NCBI GenBank assembly: GCA_934680015.1
Contig: CAKUSP010000002.1
Span: 62,001-126,000, forward strand
From: an uncultured Bacteroidales bacterium
GTDB taxonomy: Bacteria; Bacteroidota; Bacteroidia; Bacteroidales; UBA932
DNA: 64,000 bases
Direction: 5' to 3'
Shown: piece after piece, positions 41,156-50,198 of the stretch
Layout: each line of letters begins with the position of its first letter
Numbering within the stretch: position 1 is the stretch's first letter
Program-made: the position numbers and the translations under genes
Notes under the pieces: model-generated
The model's database searches: none
Seen by the model: the letters and a program-made list of their open reading frames with translations, nothing else
What the model was told of the DNA's origin: nothing

Positions 41156-41163
41156 TAATTTTG
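41156..41163 (+). promoter_or_regulatory. Promoter -7 box upstream of tRNA-Pro
   Basis: TAATTTTG matches TAnnTTTG about 50 nt before the tRNA. A further TATTTTTG lies at 41123-41130. Confidence 0.45.
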
Positions 41164-41213
41164 TAATTGCAAAGAGTGGCACGTGTTGTTGTTGTGTCAT
41201 GTGAATGTTAATT

Positions 41214-41286
41214 CGGGATTTAGCGCAGTTGGTAGCGCGCGTCGTTCGGGACGACGAGGCCGCTGGTTCGAGTCCAGTAATCCCGA
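41214..41286 (+). tRNA. tRNA-Pro (CGG)
   Basis: The acceptor stem CGGGATT/AATCCCG starts with a C1-G72 pair, typical of bacterial tRNA-Pro. The D-stem GCGC/GCGC and the anticodon stem CGTCG/CGACG enclose the loop TTCGGGA, giving anticodon CGG at 41247-41249. CCA is not encoded. Confidence 0.92.
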
Positions 41287-41293
41287 CAAAAAA

Positions 41294-41324
41294 GGGCTTG
41301 ACTAATAATTCTTTAGCCGAGCCC
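41294..41324. terminator. Bidirectional terminator after tRNA-Pro
   Basis: Arms 41294-41305 and 41313-41324 pair with one mismatch. A runs before the left arm give a T7 tract on the minus strand, and TTT follows on the plus strand. It serves tRNA-Pro and the minus-strand operon ending at 41361. Confidence 0.7.
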
Positions 41325-41360
41325 TTTCATTATAGATTTGAAAAGCCTATGTCCTTTAAA

Positions 41361-42815
41361 CTACTTCATGGTAGGATTTAGGTTGACTTCAAAATCATTT
41401 GTAGAATTATTCGTATCTACGATTTTGCCGTCAGCATCGCGCTTTCTAATAACTGATTTTCCATATCTTTGCGGATCGCGATCGATTGTGCTGACATTAG
41501 TATAGCCTGCATCTACGCTAGCGTTAAAAGCCAATGTAGAAAGGTTTTCTTCTACTGCACAGTTTACTGCATCTACTACCCAGTTATTAGGAAGTAGATA
41601 TGCTCCTTCAATATCTCTTTCCATATGATATCCGTTGAAATCGAATACTTTTTGACCAACCCAAGCGTAGTCTTTTGTAAATGTGTTGGCTTTCATTCCG
41701 TAAGGAGCCACAGCGATGGCGTAACTTTCATATCCTCTGTCATGAAGTGTAGTGAATGTCCATGATGATTTAAACCATGTTTCCAGGTTTGTCACATCGG
41801 GATTGTCGATATCTGGATAGTCATCGTTCCCAGTATAGTCATAGAACTCGAAGTCAGCCTTACTTAAATCGCATCCTGCCCCATTTTCAGATTTGAAATT
41901 CTGAGCGTTGATGGCAAGTACTATGGATTTGCCCGCCTCTATGGCGACATCTTTTCCTTCTCCTGGAATAGAATAGAGAGTATTGATACCCAGAGAGTCA
42001 GGTTCATCAGGATAAGCCCAGCGAGCTCCAGCAGATGTTACTTGGGAGTCTGTTTCAGATATTGCTATTAGAACACCATCTGCATAAAGTGTCTCATCGG
42101 TAGTGTTAGTCAGTTTGAAGTATTGATCTCCATATCTTGAATCGGAGTTGTTAGAATCAGGGATTAGCACTCCGGAAAAGAAGATTTCATCTATTACTAA
42201 TTCTCCTGGTTCTATACTTCTCCAACTCTGGGTAAGTGTCACTGTCTCTAGGGCTATATCATCAGTTGTGGTAAGGTTTAGCTTGAATTCTCTATCTTCG
42301 GCGCTAGTGTTTCTATCGAAATGAAGCACTATGTTAGAAGCGTCTGTAGATACTACGCTAGCACCATCTCCCTCAAGAGATGCTACTTTGTAGGTATATC
42401 CTTTTGGTGCTGGTAGGCTATAGTCTTGGTCATAAGATCTTACCCTGAATGCACGCTCACCTGGAGTATCAGGAACTTCGGGACGGTTTTGAAGTAGACT
42501 AATTATAGTGCTAGCATCCCCTCCTTTGATCGTGAATTGGGCCAATCGTGATACGGCCTCCGTGTACCCGCTTTCTACTGTGACTGTAATTTCTGCATTT
42601 CCGTTCCCAGATGCAGGAGATACAGAATACCACTGCTGTCCATCGGTTTCGATGTTCCATAAAGTGTTAGTACTTAATTTAATGGATTCGCTGCCTCCTT
42701 CTGCGCTGAATTCTAGAATTTCTTTATCAGCAGTCAAATAGCTGTCTTGATCTTCTTTTTTGCATGAAGCCATCATAAGGATGGTTAATGGCAAGATAAA
42801 TAAAACTTTTTTCAT
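41361..42815 (-). CDS. DUF4876-type lipoprotein with BACON domain
   Basis: 484 residues. Lipobox MASC puts the cysteine near 18, followed by KKED. Residues about 30-112 form a clear BACON domain (ILEFSAEGGSESI, WYSVSPASGNGNAEITVTV). The rest (about 200-484) resembles the DUF4876 family: LVIDEIFFSGV, YFKLTNTTDETLYADG and a long C-terminal part. It is the last gene of the TonB-receptor operon and probably sits on the outer-membrane surface as a ligand-binding partner of the receptor. The ligand is unknown. Confidence 0.82.
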   Translation of the reverse strand: MKKVLFILPLTILMMASCKKEDQDSYLTADKEILEFSAEGGSESIKLSTNTLWNIETDGQQWYSVSPASGNGNAEITVTVESGYTEAVSRLAQFTIKGGDASTIISLLQNRPEVPDTPGERAFRVRSYDQDYSLPAPKGYTYKVASLEGDGASVVSTDASNIVLHFDRNTSAEDREFKLNLTTTDDIALETVTLTQSWRSIEPGELVIDEIFFSGVLIPDSNNSDSRYGDQYFKLTNTTDETLYADGVLIAISETDSQVTSAGARWAYPDEPDSLGINTLYSIPGEGKDVAIEAGKSIVLAINAQNFKSENGAGCDLSKADFEFYDYTGNDDYPDIDNPDVTNLETWFKSSWTFTTLHDRGYESYAIAVAPYGMKANTFTKDYAWVGQKVFDFNGYHMERDIEGAYLLPNNWVVDAVNCAVEENLSTLAFNASVDAGYTNVSTIDRDPQRYGKSVIRKRDADGKIVDTNNSTNDFEVNLNPTMK

Positions 42816-42829
42816 GATATGATTAATAT

Positions 42830-44338
42830 TTAATATGTTATTCCTAATGTTAATGAGTATCCATTCACAAAATCGTGATCAGGGCCGAATGACATTCTTC
42901 CCATATTGATCCTGATGAAAAGTGCCAATTCGTTTGATAGTGCCCGTTGTGCGCTTGCGCAGATTTGTGCTAAAGTATAGTTACCTGTTTGACCATATAA
43001 TTTTTCTGTGTATGCTTTGTATATTTTTTCTTCAGTATTGTAAAGGTTTATTTTACTTTTTATAGTATGAGCATAGGCTCCGGATAATTTTATGTCATAG
43101 AGCCAGTCATTATGCCATATACTTAGACAGGTTTCTATTTCTGAGAAAACAATACTATGATTTTTAGAAGAATACGGGTAGATATAGTTTTCTAAAGAGT
43201 AATAGAATCCAATATTTGGTCTAACATTCCATCTTATGGTGTTATCGGAATCACAATAGGCTAGCTGGAGATTCCCTTTAAATTTATGTTCCGAATACAT
43301 GTCAAGTGATAATAGATTTTTGTATATACCAGAAATAGCACAATCTATAACATTTTCCTTCCCTTTTCGAAAGCAGTAGTCGAGATTAATGCTCATCGCT
43401 GTTTTTTTTGATGGAGCATAATTTATGAATGAATGCCAATCTCTTATCGATAAACTAGTTAAAGGTGCATCGTTTTGACTCGAAAGGTATCTTGTAACAG
43501 TGATATACTCGTAATCTATCCCGCATTTTATTAATCCGTCAAAGATAAATCCACTTTGAAAGCCCTGGCCAGAATAAAGCGTGGAAGCGAATACGCCAGT
43601 GCTTCTAAAACGATAATAATCATGACCTAGGCCTGTGGCATGGAAAAGTGTAGTATTAGCCCCTAAGGGTGAGACAAAATCTACACTCTGTTTTTGATTG
43701 TATCTTCGATATCCTATATAAGCGAGGGCTGACCAACTATCTTTTTTATAACCTGCAGCGCCCCTAATTTTAAGGTCGGAAGATATGTTTCTGGGGCGAG
43801 GATCTATGGTTCTATACTCATGTGTCGCTTTGTACATTCCATCTACTGAATAGATAAAATCGTTTTTAAAATGAGTCCATGACCCATTGAATTTGTAAGA
43901 TTCATGTTGCATGTCGCCTCCCAGTGTATCGACCAATATGTAAGGATAAAGAAGATCGTAGTCGGCTGTTTCATTTAGATATACGCTTTTTTTTACGGCT
44001 CTAGTATATTGTACTCCTCCGTCCATGGATGAGGTTTCGCTTAGGCGAACGAAAGAATTGGCCTTAAAAGAGCCCTGTAATAGTCCTTGACCATTTTCGG
44101 GTATGAGAGCGTGACTGGCATTAGAAAATAGACCTTCTGTGTCAACTCTGGAAAGGGAGGGAAGCGGCGAAAAAAACTTGGACGCTGGATGGGTATTGAA
44201 CGCATTTTTATATAACGTAGACAATAGCGGATCATCGCTTAGGTAGGTCCTATACATAATTCCTATACTATCCTTTTGCTGAGCTAAAGCGAAGGGATAG
44301 GAAAAGAGAACAAGCAATATGGCCAATGTTTTTTTCAT
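42830..44338 (-). CDS. DUF6850-type outer-membrane beta-barrel protein
   Basis: 502 residues. A signal peptide (about 1-19, cut after LAQ) precedes a barrel-like chain of alternating polar and aromatic residues ending in YSLTLGITY, with a C-terminal aromatic as needed for barrel assembly. It fits the DUF6850 group, which accompanies DUF4876 genes in Bacteroidota. No enzymatic motif is visible. It overlaps the small lipoprotein gene by 4 bp. Confidence 0.78.
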   Translation of the reverse strand: MKKTLAILLVLFSYPFALAQQKDSIGIMYRTYLSDDPLLSTLYKNAFNTHPASKFFSPLPSLSRVDTEGLFSNASHALIPENGQGLLQGSFKANSFVRLSETSSMDGGVQYTRAVKKSVYLNETADYDLLYPYILVDTLGGDMQHESYKFNGSWTHFKNDFIYSVDGMYKATHEYRTIDPRPRNISSDLKIRGAAGYKKDSWSALAYIGYRRYNQKQSVDFVSPLGANTTLFHATGLGHDYYRFRSTGVFASTLYSGQGFQSGFIFDGLIKCGIDYEYITVTRYLSSQNDAPLTSLSIRDWHSFINYAPSKKTAMSINLDYCFRKGKENVIDCAISGIYKNLLSLDMYSEHKFKGNLQLAYCDSDNTIRWNVRPNIGFYYSLENYIYPYSSKNHSIVFSEIETCLSIWHNDWLYDIKLSGAYAHTIKSKINLYNTEEKIYKAYTEKLYGQTGNYTLAQICASAQRALSNELALFIRINMGRMSFGPDHDFVNGYSLTLGITY

Positions 44339-44733
44339 AGCAGCATCAAATTCAGCGTAATAGACATCTTATCGTCCAGAATATTCAAGGAGTTAGTGGG
44401 TGAGCGATGTTCATAGCATCTAACATGTCGTTTAGTGCCATCATCGAGGGTCGCTATGCCATCGAAAGCGAATATATAGACGCCTTTAAGAACTTTTATC
44501 TGAGTTTGTCCTCCACTTAGTAAAGGGTAATTGTATTTTTCTCCTGTGTTTAAGTTCTGAAAGAAATTACCTTTTAGGGAGTTATCTACGGAGACTGTCA
44601 TTATATTTAGTCCTTCGCAATGCACATTAAGTGTGATTGTGGAGTAGATGTCAGATGTGTCTTCTTTTTTACAAGAAGTCAGGGCCAATACTGAAATTGC
44701 CGAGCAAAGGATGTATTTAATATACCATTTCAT
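44335..44733 (-). CDS. Small lipoprotein of the TonB-receptor operon
   Basis: 132 residues. Lipobox LTSC places the cysteine at 21, again followed by KKED as in the DUF4876-type protein, which suggests the same surface-export route. The mature part is a single beta-sandwich-like domain of about 105 residues. I do not recognise a family. It overlaps both neighbours by 1-4 bp, so it must be made in step with the receptor and the barrel protein. Confidence 0.72.
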   Translation of the reverse strand: MKWYIKYILCSAISVLALTSCKKEDTSDIYSTITLNVHCEGLNIMTVSVDNSLKGNFFQNLNTGEKYNYPLLSGGQTQIKVLKGVYIFAFDGIATLDDGTKRHVRCYEHRSPTNSLNILDDKMSITLNLMLL

Positions 44734-47462
44734 TATAATTTAACGTCAAGTTCCATTCCGAAATATGGAGTCACACTTCTTCTAACGAGTGCCCCATTTC
44801 TATAGTAGTCAGGAGTTATATCGAAAATTCTATTTACATATAGTGAACAGCTGATTTTATTGCGATATAGTTTTTTTGTCAATTTGAGGTTGACATTCAT
44901 TGCAAAAGGGGTTCGCTGATATTGGTAGAGTGATTTTGTGTAGTCTCTAACAAGAAGTCGTAAAGCTCCATCTTCCACATCTTTTTCTTTGTTGAAATCG
45001 TGTATTTCTCCAGATTTGTCTATATACGAAATAGGGTATTTGCTAGTAGGCATTGTTTTATAGCCAGAAAACCACAAACACTGGAAAGAAGTGGAAAAAA
45101 TTAATCCCAATTTAGGTATTTGAGTATCTACCATTAGATTAGAAACCAGTGAGTCGTAATATTTTCCATCATTCAATTCATATATCCCGACATAAGGATA
45201 TGGTTTGCCATCCATTATCACGCTAGGCTTATAATACTCTGGCACGCTGTTCATGTATTCTGTGCGAAACCATGCTCCATTTGCGCTGATTTTCGTATTC
45301 AAAGACTTAATTCTCTTTGAATTAAAACTGAATTCGACGCCCTTTTTGAGTGTGCGACTCCCGTTTGTCGTAAAACTGTAAGATGTTAGCGTAGTGTCTA
45401 GACTATAAGATAAATCCGACAATTGAGGGGGTCCGCTTAAAGTAGTTTTGTCGATACTAGAGGTGTCATACCTTTTTGATTCCACAGATATGTATTGGGC
45501 AGAATATCTAAAGCCAGAGGTCATGTCTTCGATGAAATAGTCAATGGAAAAATTATATCCATTGCAAAGTAGATCTGCTCCTATTTCCCATTTGAGATTA
45601 CGAGCTGCCTTTAGATTAGTATTTGTCGGATCTATACGATACACTAGCATATTAACTCTTCGTAGATTTTCTTCCTTAGGCCAATAATTCAGTTGTGTAA
45701 GACTCCCGTATAGCGGTTCGGGGAATAACATATCCATGGTCGGAAATTTTGTGTGATATCCGATACCTGTGTATATTCCACTTTTTAGATGGTATTCTCC
45801 ACATATCATAGCATCTGGTAAATTTAATCTTACCATTGTTCTAGGATCTATATAAGGTTTGAGGTTAATGTCATATTTTTCTCCCGCACCAGAGATGGTC
45901 TCAAGTCTTAATCCCATTACTGCTTCTATATTGCATTTGCCAATCTCCTTTTTCATTTTTTCTTCGACATATGCAGAAAACTGATGCATAGTTGGAATTA
46001 CATAGTAGGGTCTAGGTCGAACGTTCATGCTAGTAGAAAAAGGTCTTGACGGGTCGAATATACAGCCCTTTCCGTAGTTTTTATCCATATTCCATTCAAG
46101 CCCTATTTGAATATGATGAATCCCTTTTACAAAAGAGAGATTACTTTGAGCAAAAATATAAAGGGGTCTTCCGTCTACTTTAAGTGTAGCGTCATATTTG
46201 GCCGGGATAATGGTTGCATCATGTTCGCCCACATCCAGGGAAGTGGATACTGGTGTGGATAAGCCTAGGGAAACGCTTCGCCATCTATCTATTTCGTCAA
46301 TTTCATAATATAATGATAGTGAGTTATCCCATGAACGAAATATTTTTTCCTCATCACTGTTCGTAACACTATAACCTCCACCTAAGGAAAACTTATTATA
46401 AGAAGACTTGTATGTTTCTATGGGCGTCCCGTTTTCGTTCAAATCCAAATTGGCATCCGATTTCTCGTTGTCGAATGAGCCAGTGTAGTCAAGATTGGCC
46501 GAAAGACTGTGAAGTAAATTTTCCTGCTCTATCGTTTTGGAACCTCGTAGACTCATCGTTAGTCTTTTCCAATTCTGCCTAGTATATCTAGGGTCTGCTT
46601 TGGAATCCAAGTAGTTGAAACTGGTATTAATGGTGGACTTGCCATTGCTGTCATTCCATTCAAAGCCCTTTCCGAAGTAGAATAATTTGCTTTTCATGTC
46701 GGATTTAAATCTAGCATGAATGTCGTTTCCTCCCTTTTTCCTTACGATATTAACTAGACCGCTAGTTAGATCTCCATATTTTACCGATGCTATTCCACGC
46801 ACAATCTCCACATTTTCAATATCTTCGGTACTAATTTCTCTCATATCGGTCCCGAAGTTTACATAAGAACTACCATAGTTGCTATAGACTGGGGTAGATT
46901 GGAGATTGGCATTATTATTAATGGGATGACCATCGATTATGAATTTAGTTCCAAGGGCAGATGTGGCATAGTCGCTATCTGTCAGGGCTCCAGCTGATCT
47001 AAGATTTATTAGTTGTGGACTGGAAAGTACAGGATCCTTTGCGGAACCACCTGGAAGTAATTCCAGAAGATCTGCAAAACTCGATGGTTGAATGTGTTCT
47101 ATGGCTTCATTACCTATTCTAGTAGCTGATGTGGTCCCACGATTTTCGATAGCCGTTACGACTACTTCACTTAGAGATTGTTGGTCTGGTTTAAGAAATA
47201 TATCTAGCGTATAGTCTTTATCGAGTTTAATCGTTCTTATGGTGGTGTGATATCCGATATAGGTGGTTCTTATAGTGTAATCTCCTTCTTGCAGTCCAGT
47301 AATGAAATACTTTCCAGATTCATCTGTGGTGGTCCACTTTATTCTTTGGCCCTTTCCTTCTATTACTATAGCTGCATCGGGAAGGGCGCAACCATCATTA
47401 GCATCTTTAACTGTTCCAGAAAGAGAAAAAATAGTTATAAGGGCCAATGTTAATAAACACAT
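44733..47462 (-). CDS. TonB-dependent outer-membrane receptor
   Basis: 909 residues. A short signal peptide without a Lys/Arg start (MCLLTLALITIF) precedes a carboxypeptidase-regulatory-like domain (about 14-90), a plug domain (about 100-235; FIIDGHPINNNANLQ, VEIVRGIASVKYGDLTSGLVNI) and a 22-strand barrel to the C-terminus. It imports a bound ligand across the outer membrane using TonB/ExbB/ExbD. No SusD-type gene is next to it; instead a small lipoprotein, a barrel protein and a DUF4876-type lipoprotein follow in an overlapping operon. The ligand is unknown. Transcription starts from a -7 box at 47487-47494. Confidence 0.9.
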   Translation of the reverse strand: MCLLTLALITIFSLSGTVKDANDGCALPDAAIVIEGKGQRIKWTTTDESGKYFITGLQEGDYTIRTTYIGYHTTIRTIKLDKDYTLDIFLKPDQQSLSEVVVTAIENRGTTSATRIGNEAIEHIQPSSFADLLELLPGGSAKDPVLSSPQLINLRSAGALTDSDYATSALGTKFIIDGHPINNNANLQSTPVYSNYGSSYVNFGTDMREISTEDIENVEIVRGIASVKYGDLTSGLVNIVRKKGGNDIHARFKSDMKSKLFYFGKGFEWNDSNGKSTINTSFNYLDSKADPRYTRQNWKRLTMSLRGSKTIEQENLLHSLSANLDYTGSFDNEKSDANLDLNENGTPIETYKSSYNKFSLGGGYSVTNSDEEKIFRSWDNSLSLYYEIDEIDRWRSVSLGLSTPVSTSLDVGEHDATIIPAKYDATLKVDGRPLYIFAQSNLSFVKGIHHIQIGLEWNMDKNYGKGCIFDPSRPFSTSMNVRPRPYYVIPTMHQFSAYVEEKMKKEIGKCNIEAVMGLRLETISGAGEKYDINLKPYIDPRTMVRLNLPDAMICGEYHLKSGIYTGIGYHTKFPTMDMLFPEPLYGSLTQLNYWPKEENLRRVNMLVYRIDPTNTNLKAARNLKWEIGADLLCNGYNFSIDYFIEDMTSGFRYSAQYISVESKRYDTSSIDKTTLSGPPQLSDLSYSLDTTLTSYSFTTNGSRTLKKGVEFSFNSKRIKSLNTKISANGAWFRTEYMNSVPEYYKPSVIMDGKPYPYVGIYELNDGKYYDSLVSNLMVDTQIPKLGLIFSTSFQCLWFSGYKTMPTSKYPISYIDKSGEIHDFNKEKDVEDGALRLLVRDYTKSLYQYQRTPFAMNVNLKLTKKLYRNKISCSLYVNRIFDITPDYYRNGALVRRSVTPYFGMELDVKL

Positions 47463-47486
47463 AAATACACTACTACTTTAATGATG

Positions 47487-47494
47487 CAAAAGTA
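47487..47494 (-). promoter_or_regulatory. Promoter -7 box of the TonB-receptor operon
   Basis: The minus strand reads TACTTTTG, 24 nt before the ATG at 47462. A TTG motif 20 nt further upstream (47515-47517) may be the -33 box. Confidence 0.65.
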
Positions 47495-47580
47495 GAGTGC
47501 TCTTCAAGATTGGTCAATACTGAAAAATTGTTGTCGTACTATGTTTTAATACCTAATTTAGGGTATATGATTAGGACAGG

Positions 47581-47611
47581 TTTGCTAATTTCATGTTTCT
47601 ATGTACATTTG
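47581..47611 (+). promoter_or_regulatory. Promoter of the HAD phosphatase gene
   Basis: TTTG at 47581-47584 and TACATTTG at 47604-47611 are spaced by exactly 19 nt, the consensus arrangement. It lies downstream of an in-frame ATG at 47593, which fixes the start at 47632. Confidence 0.8.
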
Positions 47612-47631
47612 CAAAAAAATGTTTAACGAAT

Positions 47632-48654
47632 ATGAGTAGAAAATTAGCTTTTGTCCTGGTTCTGCTTGCCGTGATCTCGTGTGGTGGGCGGGAGATGTTA
47701 CCTCGTGACGCTTGGAATGAAGATGTATATGATGGCCTGATATCTTGCGTGTCTAAAGCGCCTACAGGCTCTTATGCTGTGTTCGATTTTGACAATACTA
47801 CTATAATAGGGGATATTTCTATGTATTTGATGGAGTATATGGTGGAGAATATGCGTTTCGCTTTCGAGCCTAATGAGTCCTTCGATGCTTTCACATCTTA
47901 TATACCGTCTCTTGATTTGGAACTTAAAGGAGTAGGCAAGACATCACGTAGCCTTGCTCTTGAATTGAGTGCTGATTACACTGCTCTACGCTCTAATATG
48001 GAAAAAGGGGAGAGCATAGAATTTTTAAGAAACACTGAGACATGGAAACGTCTAAAATCGAACCTTTTTTTGCTAAATGACGGGATAGAAAATACATTTG
48101 ACTATGCTACATGGTGCTCTTGGGCACCTGGATTGTTGCGTGGGCTGACTTATGACGAATTGACATCGCTTACTAAAGAAAGTGTAGGTTATTGGATGGG
48201 GGAAGAAAAACTTATTCTTCCTAAAGAAACGGTGGATTTATTCGGGTTCTTGAGAAGAAAAGGCGTTGATATTTATCTGTGCTCTGCTTCTCTTGAAGTT
48301 ATAGTGGAGGCCATGGCTTGTGATCCGGAATTTGGACTTGGATTTGCTCCAGATCATGTTTTCGGAGTAAGACTAGAGAAAAATGAGTATGTAGAAGGTC
48401 CGCTAGATCCTTCATATCCCCAAACTTTTCTAGAGGGAAAGGTAAAGTGTATTAACCAGTTTATGCGAAGCGAACACGATGGAAAGGATCCAGTGCTCAT
48501 CGCAGGAGATAGTGTAGGGGATTTGCCTATGCTAACGGCTTTCCCTAAGAGTATATCTTTAGTTTATGACTGTACTCGCAGCGGTGCTATTGCCGATTAT
48601 ATCAGGACAGGTGCTTGTCTAGTGCAGCCACGATACGAGTACACTAAATTATAA
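47632..48654 (+). CDS. HAD-superfamily phosphatase lipoprotein
   Basis: 340 residues. Lipobox VISC puts the cysteine at 17. The HAD motif I is FDFDNTT with Asp52 and Asp54; motif II is CSASLEV; motif III/IV is LIAGDSVGDLPML. The large insert between motifs I and II (about 70-190) is mostly helical. Lipoprotein acid phosphatases of this kind act on the periplasmic side of a membrane to release phosphate from organic phosphates; substrate is not readable. The ATG at 47593 is rejected because a full promoter lies after it. Confidence 0.85.
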   Translation: MSRKLAFVLVLLAVISCGGREMLPRDAWNEDVYDGLISCVSKAPTGSYAVFDFDNTTIIGDISMYLMEYMVENMRFAFEPNESFDAFTSYIPSLDLELKGVGKTSRSLALELSADYTALRSNMEKGESIEFLRNTETWKRLKSNLFLLNDGIENTFDYATWCSWAPGLLRGLTYDELTSLTKESVGYWMGEEKLILPKETVDLFGFLRRKGVDIYLCSASLEVIVEAMACDPEFGLGFAPDHVFGVRLEKNEYVEGPLDPSYPQTFLEGKVKCINQFMRSEHDGKDPVLIAGDSVGDLPMLTAFPKSISLVYDCTRSGAIADYIRTGACLVQPRYEYTKL

Positions 48655-48670
48655 AGGTACTGACAGAAAG

Positions 48671-48710
48671 AAAAAAGAGTGGTCCACATTATAGCGAACC
48701 ACTCTTTTTT
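48671..48710. terminator. Bidirectional terminator after the phosphatase gene
   Basis: Perfect 13-bp arms (48671-48683 and 48698-48710) begin with A6 and end with T6, so they work on both strands. The minus-strand operon ending at 48744 shares it. Confidence 0.8.
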
Positions 48711-48743
48711 AAATTGGCCTAAGGCCACTAAAGATATAGTATT

Positions 48744-50195
48744 TTAAAAATTGGCTACATCCAATCCCCAGAAAGTAAAGTTTTCAGGTGAATTTACCTT
48801 TAGCCCTATATCTTCTTTGTTTTTAAGAACATAGCTTTTGCTGAATATATCGTAGTCCTCGGTGTAATAGTACATATTTGCGATAGAGTATACATCTTCG
48901 CCGATCTTTGTTACTCCAAGTCCTTGGCACATATCTGAATTAGGAATAAGCTGCTCCACAGTGCCATCACTATACCAATTGAATGCGGTTATTTCTTCGG
49001 TCGCTAGAGTCATAGTGCCGTTTACGATCCATTTTCCATCTTCTACATAGAGACCACCGACTTCCACAGATGCAGGCTCAGTAAATAGTTGTAGTTCTCC
49101 ATCTATCCACATTGCGCCTTGCCATGTGGTCCCATTCAAGATATCTCTATAAGCGCCTGCGGCATATACATGACCGTCTTCGATGACTATTTTGTTTACT
49201 TTAGCTAAGATGCCATCTCCAGTGAGCTTTTGAGCCACACCATTTTTCCAGATAACAGCGGCACCTTCTTTCTTGAAATCTTTAGACTGAATATAGCCAC
49301 CCACATATACATCGTCCCCATCAGCGGCGATACAATATGCCAATGCATCAGTGCTTCCGTCGGTAAGTTCGTGTTTCTCAGAATTTTTCCAATAAAGGGC
49401 ACGTCTATCTATGCTCGGCGAATCGAATCCGCTTACATAGATGTTCCCATTAGAGTAGGCTATATCTGATGCTGTGGATTTACCTTTGACATCAGAATAT
49501 ACAGTGCGTTTGAAATTAGCCTCATCTCCGATTCTGAAGGAATAGACTACACCATTATTCTCATTATAATCACCATACCACTCATCGTTAACTAATTCGC
49601 CCACAGCCTCGCATGCTGCGACGAACACGCTATCCTTATAGGTATATACGGCGTTGCAGAACGAATCGTGTTCTCCATTTGTGAAAGCAAGTCTCTTCCC
49701 GTCTATCCATGCAACAGCATCATAAAAACCCTTATCTTTCAAATACTCCTGGCCTACGACTATAAGTACATGGTTTTGTGGCATAACTTCTGGATTAGCC
49801 TCTTGAGTAGCCTTGGCCACTTCCTTCCAGTCTTCGCCATAAACATTAGAAGAGAATTCCACTACGATTTGACGCTCGGAAGCAGTAGGATTAACTTCGA
49901 TTTCTATTTCGAGACTGGTAGCCGGGGCAGTGAACTCCATAGATTTTTTCTCTTCTCCATCATATTTGATTCTATATCCCCATGCTGGTTTTTCTACTGA
50001 TTTGGTCTGATACACTTCGTTTTTTAGTGTAAGGGTGTATTTGCCACCAGTATAAGGAATGCTTGATGGAATATCCGAACTTTCGAATACGACCTTAGTC
50101 TGTGTCGGAGTAATTACATTATTGTTTTTCTCACAGGAGAAAACAATGAACGCTGACGATAGCGCAAGGATTAGTTTTGATACAAATTTTTTCAT
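48744..50195 (-). CDS. Lipoprotein with BACON-like domain and a repeated beta-propeller-like region
   Basis: 483 residues. The signal peptide ends in VFSC with the cysteine at 21, then EKNNN. Residues about 38-133 repeat a domain (FESSDIPSSIPYTGG to ATQEANPE) that also occurs twice in the neighbouring upstream lipoprotein. From about 142 to 483 there are short repeats of a DVYVGGY or HVYAAGAY type with tryptophans (AVAWIDG, ALYWKN, AVIWKNG, AMWIDG), suggesting a six- or seven-bladed propeller. It is probably a secreted or surface protein; no catalytic motif is visible. It lies 3 bp after the larger lipoprotein gene. Confidence 0.75.
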   Translation of the reverse strand: MKKFVSKLILALSSAFIVFSCEKNNNVITPTQTKVVFESSDIPSSIPYTGGKYTLTLKNEVYQTKSVEKPAWGYRIKYDGEEKKSMEFTAPATSLEIEIEVNPTASERQIVVEFSSNVYGEDWKEVAKATQEANPEVMPQNHVLIVVGQEYLKDKGFYDAVAWIDGKRLAFTNGEHDSFCNAVYTYKDSVFVAACEAVGELVNDEWYGDYNENNGVVYSFRIGDEANFKRTVYSDVKGKSTASDIAYSNGNIYVSGFDSPSIDRRALYWKNSEKHELTDGSTDALAYCIAADGDDVYVGGYIQSKDFKKEGAAVIWKNGVAQKLTGDGILAKVNKIVIEDGHVYAAGAYRDILNGTTWQGAMWIDGELQLFTEPASVEVGGLYVEDGKWIVNGTMTLATEEITAFNWYSDGTVEQLIPNSDMCQGLGVTKIGEDVYSIANMYYYTEDYDIFSKSYVLKNKEDIGLKVNSPENFTFWGLDVANF

Positions 50196-50198
50196 GTT

